Assembly (NCBI GenBank): GCA_000444245.1
Contig: ATSW01006706.1
Location: 1 to 23,934, forward strand
Origin: Botryllus schlosseri
Taxonomy: Eukaryota; Chordata; Ascidiacea; Stolidobranchia; Styelidae
DNA: 23,934 nt
Direction: 5' to 3'
Made by a program: the position numbers and the translations under genes
In this document: positions 18,401-23,934 of the stretch, piece by piece
How positions within the stretch are numbered: position 1 is the first letter of the stretch
Layout of the letters: every line of letters starts with the position of its first letter
The notes under the pieces: model-generated
Told to the model about the DNA's origin: nothing
Databases searched by the model: none
The model's input: only the letters and a program-made list of their open reading frames with translations

Positions 18401-20585
18401 CGAATCTCAAGACAATATTTGATTTGTAGTTGAATTGAACATGTTGAGAAATAAATACTATATATGGATTTGAACTTAAATTGAAGTACAAATCCGAAAC
18501 CTGAATAAGATTAAGATGTGTATTAAAAACAGAGGTGGTCAGGGACCAAGTCCTTTTACTTTTTCGGAGTATCAGGCCAGGATTCGCCTACCTGCGCTAT
18601 ACCCAAGTGGTTGTATTTTAGACTACTTGCAGTTATATTGAATGGATTTTGAATCAAAATTGGTCACTCAATACTCTTTGGATTTTGAAAGGTTGAAAGT
18701 AGTTGAAAGATCAGTCTGCAACCGAATGGGAGTAATGTCAAAAGCCGAATGGTATGCTGCTCGGTACTCGGTACACACGAAATGACGTCTATTTATTGTG
18801 TCGTTAACGTGAAACATTGGTGGTATATTTACTCTGTATAGATTCGAATAACTACAAACAAAATATCGGTTGGCCTATGTCTTAAATATTCGGGAAGTGT
18901 TTGCCTCGTTATTTACCTTGCAACAGAACTGCAAATTCTTACGTAGTCACCATAATCTCAACAAAACTGTAACCATGATATTAAACGAATGATATTAGTC
19001 AAATCTAGACTTCTTATTGTGGTCTGTGCTGCAAAATTTCCGCATCCTCCAGGATGAATATTCACACAACTGTCACAGCTTTCACGAGGTCAGTCTACCT
19101 ACACAATTTACGGTTTTTCAGGAGGGGGCTTCGCTCTGAATATAATTACTAGAAACATCTCACCACACCGATACGTGTAGCTATTGCTTCTAATGTGAAT
19201 GCGACCTCTCTGAAAATCTGGAAGTGCAAATATTAGGGAGTAGCTGTTTAGAAGTACAAGTTCACTACCAGCCATATATCGTTGCATATATCGGCCTGCC
19301 CATAAATTTGTTATTTGTCGATAATTACTTTGCAGATATAGCGTGCGCTGGATACTAAGACTAGATTAGACCGGGGATGGGCAACCTGCGGCCGTATAGA
19401 AGGAAATATGTGCGGTCATTGACATGGACACGTAATTCAATTAGTGTGCGGTCGTTGACATGGACACGTAATTTAATTTTTATGCCATCGACATGAAAAT
19501 TGAATTTACGAATTGACTCCATAATTTTTGAGAGAATATTTAAATCTTTGAGAGATTTAATTAATCTTGAAATTTTCTTCGCGCTAGCCGCAATTCAGCC
19601 CCACTTCATTTTACGAGTTTAATGTCGTAGCGCCCTTTACAATCTGAGCCACAGAGTACAGATGCGAACAGCGGAGGAAAATGATGCACCCCATATAGAA
19701 ATACCAACTTGGAATCGTGTGCTCCTCACGAAAGAAATTTTTCTGGTACGTTTGGGAGATTCCAATATCTTTCCACTACACCGACAATCCTGATGGGAGG
19801 TCAAGAAATAACAGCACGCAATTAAGTGACTAATAGCAATTGGCCCACCCGAATATGCATCATCATTTATATCTTGCCCTAAATTTTCGAAAACACTCTC
19901 TGCATCAACTCTGCCGGTGAATCTGATCATACGGGCTGACAAAGGATAAATATTGGACAGTAATATGTGAAATTCGTGAATCTGAAATAATTTTCACGCG
20001 TTGCGCGACCATAACAACTCCCACTAACCATATTCTTTATATAACCACTTGCGATTTCGATGCGTAGAGTAAGACGATATGAAAGAGTTGATTAGTCCGG
20101 AGTTCACCGGAAATGGGCATGGACAGTGGACAGTTTAACATGGGTATTTGGTGTTCAGTTAGTTCATTGCGACTATGTCTTGGAATGCGGGCGTAGACTA
20201 GTTAAGTAAACGAAATGCGGCCGTGAATAGTAAAAAGGTTGGCCACCCCCGGAATAGATGAATCCGGATCGAGTATCAATTTTAATGATTTAAGGCTAGT
20301 GAAAGTCAATTATTTCCGAGTAACGACGATATACTATATTCGACTAGAAATCGAACCATACAAGTGACCATGACCATGACCATGCATAAGATGTTACCAA
20401 ATTTCATAGATACCTCCGTAGGGGATGATCCCACACTATCGAAACACATCTAAATTTGACTCCCTGTTACTTTCACGTTACCTTAATCCATCGAAAGAGA
20501 TGAGAAGCAACTTGTGATGAGTTCCAGCGACAGTCGCGGCCTCCCAACAGATTATTGACAGCAGTAGAGAATTCACTGAGTGCAT
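9260..20585 (-). CDS. ENPP7-like: ENPP7-like ectonucleotide pyrophosphatase/phosphodiesterase (alkaline sphingomyelinase type), complete, 8 exons
   Basis: Coding joins 20585-20482, 16518-16388, 15877-15726, 12611-12423, 11377-11232, 10875-10530, 9888-9790 and 9463-9260: 1371 nt, 456 residues plus stop, with all splice phases agreeing. Human ENPP7 is of very similar length. Order: signal peptide (about 1-21), then the alkaline-phosphatase-fold phosphodiesterase domain, then a weakly hydrophobic tail. All seven metal-site residues are present: D32 (SFDG), nucleophile T69 (PTQTSP), D194 and H198 (PDSSGH), D242 and H243 (SDHGM), H368 (GDHGF). ENPP7-type stretches include WWDNG, PIWIT, YANN, DLGY and HIYELMC. 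Possible N-glycosylation sites are N94, N142, N216, N265 and N391. There is no somatomedin-B or nuclease-like domain, which excludes ENPP1-3. The expected role is to split phosphocholine from sphingomyelin or related lipids outside the cell. Neighbouring ENPP6 and ENPP4/5 activities cannot be excluded from sequence alone. Confidence 0.92.
9464..9789 (-). other. ENPP7-like intron 7 (326 bp)
   Basis: An intron between well-defined donor and acceptor sites. I see no repeat copy, RNA gene or open frame in it. The plus-strand open frame 9682-9900 runs into exon 7 and is a shadow. Confidence 0.6.
9790..9888 (-). CDS. ENPP7-like: ENPP7-like exon 7: last metal ligand H368
   Basis: 33 codons from DFPGVHVNDGDHGFDP to SFYAFGPSFK; H368 in GDHGF is the final metal ligand. 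Two donors are possible: gtggta after AAG (used here) or gtattt three bases later, which would add a Val. The shorter form keeps the family spacing between GPSFK and the next exon. Confidence 0.88.
10052..10280. mobile_element. Old, inverted, partial copy of the TAGGGATGG hAT family (intron 6)
   Basis: From tagggacattgcgaac onward the sequence aligns with the reverse complement of the 3' end of copy B: the blocks ttcaaaggttcgcgtt, aaccttagtaggttct and caacacaaatccgag recur in the same order. It is far more diverged than copies A-C, and the far end is lost at about 10280. No target duplication can be seen. Confidence 0.6.
10530..10875 (-). CDS. ENPP7-like: ENPP7-like exon 6: metal ligands D242/H243, largest exon
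   Basis: The acceptor gatatattcag leads into C-GAC-CAC-GGA-ATG, giving SDHGMTEID with ligands D242 and H243. The 115 following codons include KVYQQLNGNLYAQY, KVYYKEDIPERLHYANN and MADLGYTIYR. It ends in phase 0 before donor gtaagg. The KEDIPE-HYANN region matches ENPP6/7 rather than ENPP1-3. Confidence 0.94.
10876..11231 (-). other. ENPP7-like intron 5 (356 bp)
   Basis: AT-rich intron sequence with no recognisable repeat, gene or RNA. It is longer than the 53-61 nt minimal introns of this region, so an unrecognised old insertion is possible. Confidence 0.5.
11232..11377 (-). CDS. ENPP7-like: ENPP7-like exon 5: metal ligands D194/H198
   Basis: Starts after acceptor atattgttacag with PDSSGHSYGPDADEIADV, which holds ligands D194 and H198, and ends DHLNVIIV plus AG of a split Ser codon before gtatgt. 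N216 is in an NRT sequon. The leading codons of the longer open frame (to 11404) are intron. Confidence 0.94.
11425..12408. mobile_element. TAGGGATGG hAT family, copy C, filling ENPP7-like intron 4
   Basis: An uninterrupted 984-bp copy: left TAGGGATGGTGTGAAC, right the reverse complement of TAGGAATGATGTGAAC, flanked by attctcat (11417-11424) and tttctcat (12409-12416), 7 of 8 identical. Taking out the element and one duplication leaves an intron of exactly 53 nt with intact donor and acceptor. It has no nested insert, so it shows the full layout of the family. Confidence 0.92.
12423..12611 (-). CDS. ENPP7-like: ENPP7-like exon 4
   Basis: 63 codons, phase 0 at both ends. It starts GLKSGGYFYPGSNATIGG (the 'GLRAGSFFYPG' block of ENPP7), passes through WQARIDDVMSWF, and ends FDFIALYFEE. 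The donor is gtgaac; the transposon copy C begins just six intron bases later. Confidence 0.93.
12890..14287. mobile_element. hAT element with AATAAGGAC subterminal repeats (intron 3)
   Basis: A 1398-bp element with ends CAAGGTTGCCAT and the reverse complement of CAGGGTTGCCAT. The flanks gatatagg (12882-12889) and gatataga (14288-14295) match at 7 of 8. The right end carries several aataaggac repeats (about 14165-14275), and a matching pair sits near the left end (about 12917). The open frames 12946-13161 (plus) and 14068-14367 (minus) show no transposase motifs. A C-rich run lies at about 13130-13150. Confidence 0.8.
14296..15725. other. Remainder of ENPP7-like intron 3, no gene recognised
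   Basis: About 1.4 kb. At 14679-14712, ctagtgctcttgaacttgtg followed by cgccccgcggtg resembles a hAT 5' end, but no partner end is visible. A plus-strand frame without Met runs from about 15033 to 15233 (it contains DYTIIKNGKPVKGY). A minus-strand frame of 104 codons covers 15221-15535. Neither shows a known domain or a convincing exon boundary. Confidence 0.4.
15726..15877 (-). CDS. ENPP7-like: ENPP7-like exon 3
   Basis: Begins after acceptor ttgtatag, finishing the split Gly codon, and codes for LHVESHGVVHNVDYN through WWDNGYEPIWITASSQ; it ends in phase 0 before gtaatt. The ESHGVVHN and WWDNG-PIWIT blocks are shared with ENPP7. N94 is in an NRS glycosylation sequon. Confidence 0.93.
15878..16387 (-). 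other. ENPP7-like intron 2 (510 bp)
   Basis: Intron bounded by clear splice sites around exons 2 and 3. No repeat family, RNA or open frame was recognised inside. Confidence 0.55.
16388..16518 (-). CDS. ENPP7-like: ENPP7-like exon 2: nucleophile exon
   Basis: The acceptor tttttgatag is followed by A-TGG-GAT-TAC, completing R35 and giving WDYADRRPDLQSF, the family's 'DGFRWDY' block. It continues to PPFPTQTSPSHTTIAT, whose second Thr (T69) aligns with the catalytic Thr of ENPP7 (VTMTSPCHFT in human). The donor is gtaggc after a split Gly codon. The plus-strand open frame 16334-16588 covers it but is only its shadow. Confidence 0.92.
16917..17855. repeat. 16-bp inverted repeat flanking the nested hAT
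   Basis: tatagataactaacct (16917-16932) and its exact reverse complement aggttagttatctata (17840-17855). With the hAT and one target copy removed, the two arms lie about 41 bases apart and would form a hairpin. The arm pair is therefore older than the insertion, which landed in the loop next to the right arm. Confidence 0.8.
16974..17832. mobile_element. hAT element (CAGTGGTTCTCAACC), intron 1
   Basis: An 859-bp element with perfect inverse ends CAGTGGTTCTCAACC and GGTTGAGAACCACTG, each followed inward by ggggtccgcgaag-type repeats. The flanks atctacta (16966-16973) and atctatta (17833-17840) match at 7 of 8. The frames 17454-17648 (plus) and 17608-17814 (minus) show no transposase signature. 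Confidence 0.9.
18078..19370. other. Middle of ENPP7-like intron 1, no feature recognised
   Basis: About 1.3 kb of AT-rich intron. I looked for further ENPP exons and found none; exons 1 and 2 join in phase without one. No paired inverted ends or copies of the local repeat families were seen. Confidence 0.5.
19371..20252. mobile_element. hAT element (GGGGATGGGCAACC), intron 1
   Basis: About 880 bp between ccggggatgggcaacc and ggttggccacccccgg, the common CAGGGGTGGGCAACC type of hAT end with the outermost bases altered; tgcggccg repeats lie just inside both ends. Flanking 8-mers (agattaga/aatagatg) are not a clear duplication. A 36-bp tandem duplication lies at 19409-19480. The 101-codon minus frame 19637-19942 is within it and looks non-coding. 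Confidence 0.75.
19409..19480. repeat. 36-bp tandem duplication inside the hAT
   Basis: Two units starting tgtgcggtc(a/g)ttgacatg and continuing gacacgtaatt, differing at only a few bases. The unit includes the subterminal 'gcggtc' motif, so extra transposase-binding-like sites have been added. Confidence 0.75.
20482..20585 (-). CDS. ENPP7-like: ENPP7-like exon 1: start codon, signal peptide, first metal ligand
   Basis: ATG at 20585-20583. Residues 1-34 are MHSVNSLLLSIICWEAA, a typical signal peptide start with a likely cut near residue 20-22, then HHKLLLISFDGL, where D32 is the first metal ligand. The exon ends AG before the donor gtaacg, splitting an Arg codon (phase 2). I found no alternative upstream Met in this frame. 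The plus-strand open frame 20555-20863 is a shadow. Confidence 0.88.
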
Positions 20586-20896
20586 TTTACCAATCTGGTT
20601 GCAGCCTTATATTAACTAAACGAACTCAAACTTTGATACAGGGCCCGACAAGTTTGAAGAGTGACAGTATATGTTTGCGAAGGCGCGTTCATTGCAGCGG
20701 TTTGTTGACTCGTCTCCAATCACAGACGACGAGAAATAATCACCCTACGATTTTATTCGTACGACGATTATATATCGCGTTTCTCATGTTTTTTTTAATA
20801 TTCAAGTTGATGTCGACCGCTATGGTCATTTACAGGCCAAACATCTTTATTTTTATTCCGTAGGTACCGACTTGTAGCACGACCAATTTCTAGGCC

Positions 20897-21998
20897 TGTG
20901 CTTGTCAGCCGGTGGGTCGCGAACACGTTCTAAATATTACACTTTCCTATTCAATTTTCCAAATATTCCGAACACTTTATATTCTAAATATTAGAAGATT
21001 AAATGCACATTCTCCTCCTCCACGTAAAATTGTTTTGCGCCCATAAGCGACACAAGTCACGTTGCCGTGAACCAGATTTTCGTCACAGTGATGTTGATTG
21101 GAGCGTGAAATCCGATAGTGCGTTATTGTGTATGCGTGAGCTCTGAATTCATTATTTGCTCCAAATGCTTAGCGAGCGTTGATCGGAAATGCAGCAATCC
21201 AGACCGATTAGGCGTTATAATCAGCAAACATTTGCCGCAGCGGGAGCTACGCATGACCCATTTGACGAATTAGACGAGTTGCTGATTGGATACCCGCTTT
21301 CTCGTCTGTTGGGTTTGTGGCATTCATGGTCATTTACACCAGGCCGATATTCTTTATCATGATTCCACATCTATCGACTTAAAAAAACGGTCCAATTTCA
21401 GATTTTTTATAACACCGATTAAGCAGAACGATTGCGAGGAGCCTAGATAAGCCTTTCACGCCTGTATTCATCTGTTACATGCAGAACCTCGACTGCCGCA
21501 CCCCAACCCCCAACTCGTGCATCGTGCTTGAAGAGGGGCCAAAATTATCTCATGAATCAAGATAAATTATGGAGTAGTCTATCAAATTTTGTTTGCGCAG
21601 TGCGCGGTTTGATATCTTGGTTTAAATAAAATAATGCGCATAATTTATATTAATAAGCCTTTCGGTGTCGGCCATTACCACGCCGCGACATACCAAGACA
21701 TATGAAGTTTCGATCAGGAAAGGATCGAAACCTTCGGTATATATATGCCGAACTGTCCATTGACGATTGGCGCCTAAATGGCTGTCTCCAAATAATGCTG
21801 TTGCCAAAAATTCATAGTAATTGCCAACATCATTGATCGAATGCCATCATGAATTCGGGAATGTATTCACGCTAGGCGCGACCAGATAACTATAACGCAC
21901 TGACAACGTAAAGACTGGCGCCTACGAGGTGTGATTTGAACATTAGTTGCGAAAGGGCGTCTGGTGGGTCGCGAACTGGAAAAGGTTGAGAAGCCTTG
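20897..21998. mobile_element. hAT element (GTGGGTCGCGAAC type) inserted in SINE copy 2
   Basis: About 1.1 kb. The left end, tgtgcttgtcagcc then ggtgggtcgcgaac, and the right end, gtgggtcgcgaactgg then ggttgagaagccttg, are imperfect inverses. The duplication tctaggcc (20889-20896) and tctaggct (21999-22006) matches at 7 of 8, and intact SINE sequence resumes on each side. Frame 21622-21807 (minus) shows no recognised domain. A fragment of the same SINE family lies inside it. Confidence 0.82.
21326..21452 (-). mobile_element. SINE fragment (copy 3) inside the hAT
   Basis: atggtcatttacaccaggcc through gaggagcctagataagcc follows SINE copies 1 and 2 in order and spacing, but the tRNA-like head is lost or too decayed to see. 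It is more diverged than copy 1. Confidence 0.6.
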
Positions 21999-22323
21999 TC
22001 TAGGCTTTTATAAGACACTGCTTACAAGGATGGTATGGCGAGGAGGAGCCTAGATAAACCTCAAACACTTAGGTAGGAATTCTGGAGTCGACCTCTGTCG
22101 GACCGAAACCCACAACCCATTGATGTTGCAGCTGTGGATTATACCACCACTCTATCTCGCCACGCATTTTCGGTGTCTAAACATCATCAAGTGCCGATGC
22201 AACAGAATCTAGGGTCGCTCTCGTTCGCCGCATAGCGTTCCTTCGGCATTTCGCTGAGAGCTATCCCAACTATATACTTATATATATTACGTGAATACTG
22301 GTAAAGACATAAACCTAGTAGAC

Positions 22324-23193
22324 CAGGGGTGGACAAACCACGGCCCGCGGGTCGCATGCGGTCCGCAACACCGTTTTGTGCGCCCCGCGAAAGCGTCAAG
22401 AAACGTTGCAAAAGTATTGGTAAAATGAGCACTAAAAGCAAATTACTCCGGTTATTTAATTAAACTATTTCTTACTGTATCTCAACATGATAATGATAAA
22501 TTATATTCTTGTCATAGTATTTTTTGTGTTATAGATGGCGTGATAGCTCCACCTCGCGGACCATGTCTTTTCATAATAATTAATTGCGAAACATTACAGA
22601 AAGTGAAACGTATATGACTTAATTCGGACCACGAGTGTCATTTTAGATTGGCAAAACAAGCAATTTTATTACTTTTGTGCCATGCTTGGAATACTTATTC
22701 GCGAGTGTTCGATAGATTCGCTCTTTGTATGTGAAGAAATATTTGTATTTATAATATTTATATATTGTAAAAAAATATTTAAAGGTAATGATTATGATGC
22801 TGTCAGCATTGTGTGTCTTGGAGTTAAACCAAAAGTACAATCAGCAAATCTAAGAACAGATCGCTGCTCACAGACTGAAAATTACATCCAGTTCTAAGAA
22901 TGCGGACAACCTACTTTCATCCCTAATTTAGTCAATGAGGACGACCAGCTTATAAATGCTCGCCCATGTTTCTGACACGAGTATACGTTAAATCATCAAA
23001 TCAATATTTGCCTTTTTTTAAATATACAAATACAATATGTATCATTTCCATGTCGTCGGTCACTATATAGTCAAATACCAATATTGAATTCTGGCTATGT
23101 AGGCCTATCCAAATTTTCTATAAAATAGTTCGGCCCACGAATTTATTCAAATGTTGGTTGCGGCCCGCGAGCTATAAAGTTTGCCCACCCCTG
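22324..23193. mobile_element. hAT element between the two genes, perfect target duplication
   Basis: An 870-bp element with ends CAGGGGTGGACAAACC and the reverse complement of CAGGGGTGGGCAAACT, with cggcccgcg-type motifs inside both ends. The 8-bp duplication tagtagac is perfect (22316-22323 and 23194-23201). The frames in it (22643-22840 minus, 22682-22897 plus) are AT-rich and lack any transposase motif. Confidence 0.93.
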
Positions 23194-23370
23194 TAGTAGA
23201 CTGACATAATTTTGTGATATGGGGCTTGAACATCAATCAAGTCTGGCTACCCCTGCTAGCATATCTCGCGATCAAAACGTTGTTTATATGTTTCTTTCGC
23301 ATAACATACGAGAATCAATAATGGCATGCAATACAGGATTCGATCTCAGTCCATTTCTGTCAGGCTGTAT

Positions 23371-23376
23371 TTTAAT
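23371..23376 (-). promoter_or_regulatory. Probable poly(A) signal (ATTAAA) of the aminopeptidase gene
   Basis: ATTAAA on the minus strand about 61 nt past the TAG at 23437-23439, nearly the same distance as the candidate signal of the ENPP7-like gene. Confidence 0.35.
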
Positions 23377-23436
23377 GTCAAACCGTTATTGGCATTTTAA
23401 CAATTTTAAACCAAAATGCGAAGTTAATTATAGATC

Positions 23437-23637
23437 CTAAAACATTTTCATCGTCACAAACGACACCAAACTCAAGCAAACAGAAGATATTGGAATGACT
23501 GATTTTCTTCCGGAATTTCGCACTATAACTTTGGTAGCTTCCGAAAGCCATTGTCTGACATCGCCCTTTCCTTGATTTGTAAGTTCAGCACCAACAGTGT
23601 CCATCACGCGAGAATGGTATGAATTTATGTGGTTGAG
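23437..23637 (-). CDS. XPNPEP2-like: XPNPEP2-like last exon with hydrophobic tail
   Basis: Begins after acceptor cattcattacag with [19 protein letters not shown] and ends with the hydrophobic tail and TAG (66 residues). The open frame joining it to the previous exon reads through the 54-nt intron without a stop, so splice sites rather than frame decide the boundary. Confidence 0.9.
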   Translation of the reverse strand, partial: LNHINSYHSRVMDTVGAELTNQGKGDVRQWLSEATKVIVRNSGRKSVIPISSVCLSLVSFVTMKMF

Positions 23638-23934
23638 CTGTAATGAATGTGGAACGGGTTGATTGCATTTCGTGAGTGACTGGGAAGTTACCTGTCTGTC
23701 ACTCAGCAGTGTGACATCAATCATTTTGCTTTGAAACGGGACCAAGGTTATTGACGTTAAAGTTAAATATCGATAATCCCCGAACATATACTGAAATAGA
23801 AAGAGTTTCAATAATGTTGTGACCGAATATTGGCGCTATTTTTCTCGGTACTTTGGTTTCGGCTTCCTCGACAATCACGATGTTTTCCAAACGTATGCCA
23901 AATTTTCCGTCTTCATAATACCCCGGTTCTATGA
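23437..23934 (-). CDS. XPNPEP2-like: X-prolyl aminopeptidase, XPNPEP2-like, C-terminal part (3 exons, 5' end outside window)
   Basis: Coding joins 23934-23852, 23790-23692 and 23637-23437. The enzyme removes an N-terminal residue that precedes proline (pita-bread metallopeptidase, M24B). The first exon carries [16 protein letters not shown], whose first and last Glu align with the last two metal ligands of human XPNPEP1 (E523 and E537), 14 residues apart as expected. Exon 2 gives [19 protein letters not shown], and exon 3 the C-terminal helical region ([16 protein letters not shown]). A final stretch of about 20 residues ([16 protein letters not shown]) is hydrophobic, absent from cytosolic XPNPEP1 and like the GPI signal of XPNPEP2. 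Introns are 61 and 54 nt. The 5' coding part lies beyond the window. Confidence 0.9.
23692..23790 (-). CDS. XPNPEP2-like: XPNPEP2-like exon, 33 codons
   Basis: Between acceptor ctatttcag and donor gtaact. It codes for [18 protein letters not shown] through [10 protein letters not shown], phase 0 at both ends. It matches the 'LTFEPLTLVPIQTKMIDV' block of the family. Confidence 0.92.
23852..23934 (-). CDS. XPNPEP2-like: XPNPEP2-like exon with two metal-ligand Glu residues (window edge)
   Basis: Reads [18 protein letters not shown] to VEEAETK, then donor gtaccg. The bases tcatag at the very edge could be an acceptor, in which case the exon starts at 23928 inside the Glu codon; otherwise it continues beyond the window. 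Reading past the donor keeps the frame open for a while, but homology resumes only after the 61-nt intron. Confidence 0.85.

Larger units (their letters stand above)
20808..22165 (-). mobile_element. tRNA-derived SINE, copy 2, split by a hAT
   Basis: The two halves (about 20808-20896 and 21999-22165) align with SINE copy 1. The tRNA-like head is at the right: on the minus strand GTGGCGAGATAGAGTGGTGG, with a decayed B box (GGTTTCGGTCC). The body continues across the inserted hAT, which split it at tctaggc. The left boundary is approximate, and no SINE target duplication was found. Confidence 0.75.

Noticed and set aside
19637-19942. 101-codon minus-strand frame as a possible gene
   Set aside because: It sits wholly inside a non-autonomous hAT and has no recognisable motif or splice context.
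20605-20615. TATA-like TTAATATAAGG upstream of the ENPP7-like start (minus strand)
   Set aside because: It is only about 20 bases from the ATG, so transcription would start at or after the start codon. It is probably chance in AT-rich DNA.
20555-20863. 102-codon plus-strand open frame
   Set aside because: It overlaps the signal-peptide exon on the minus strand and continues into SINE sequence; no domain was recognised.
1-23934. Retroviral, LTR or Polinton-like sequence
   Set aside because: No reverse transcriptase, integrase, protease, capsid or polymerase motif and no paired long terminal repeats were seen; all repeats fit hAT MITEs or the SINE.

Overview
The window is animal nuclear DNA carrying spliced genes and many inactive transposons. 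Both recognised genes lie on the minus strand. At the right edge are the last three exons of an X-prolyl aminopeptidase (XPNPEP2-like, 23437-23934). Downstream of it in the same orientation is a complete eight-exon gene for an ectonucleotide pyrophosphatase/phosphodiesterase most like ENPP7, the alkaline sphingomyelinase (ATG at 20585, TGA at 9260-9262, 456 predicted residues). The undisturbed introns are tiny (54 and 61 nt in XPNPEP; 53 nt in ENPP intron 4 once an inserted element is subtracted). Short introns, an ENPP7/XPNPEP2-type gene pair, a tRNA-derived SINE and many hAT MITEs suggest an invertebrate deuterostome, perhaps a tunicate. That assignment is inference.

Layout: 1-463 holds the end of a hAT element and a possible exon of a third gene on the plus strand. 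512-9088 is almost all transposons: a TAGGGTTGC MITE, a small TAGGGTTACC MITE, a composite element of a TAGGGATGG family with another hAT inside it, a three-level hAT nest (4220-7179), and a second nest (7469-9088) of hAT, then hAT, then SINE. 9260-20585 is the ENPP7-like gene; about half of its intron DNA is transposons. 20586-23436 is the spacer between the genes, filled by a SINE that contains a hAT that contains a SINE fragment, plus an 870-bp hAT with a perfect 8-bp target duplication.

All the DNA elements look non-autonomous: I found no transposase reading frame. At least ten different hAT-type ends are present, most with recognisable 8-bp target duplications. The two recognised genes both encode secreted or surface ectoenzymes. 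In mammals ENPP7 and XPNPEP2 both sit on brush-border membranes, so their tandem arrangement may reflect shared digestive expression. No viral or LTR element, CRISPR array, rRNA or intact tRNA gene was seen.
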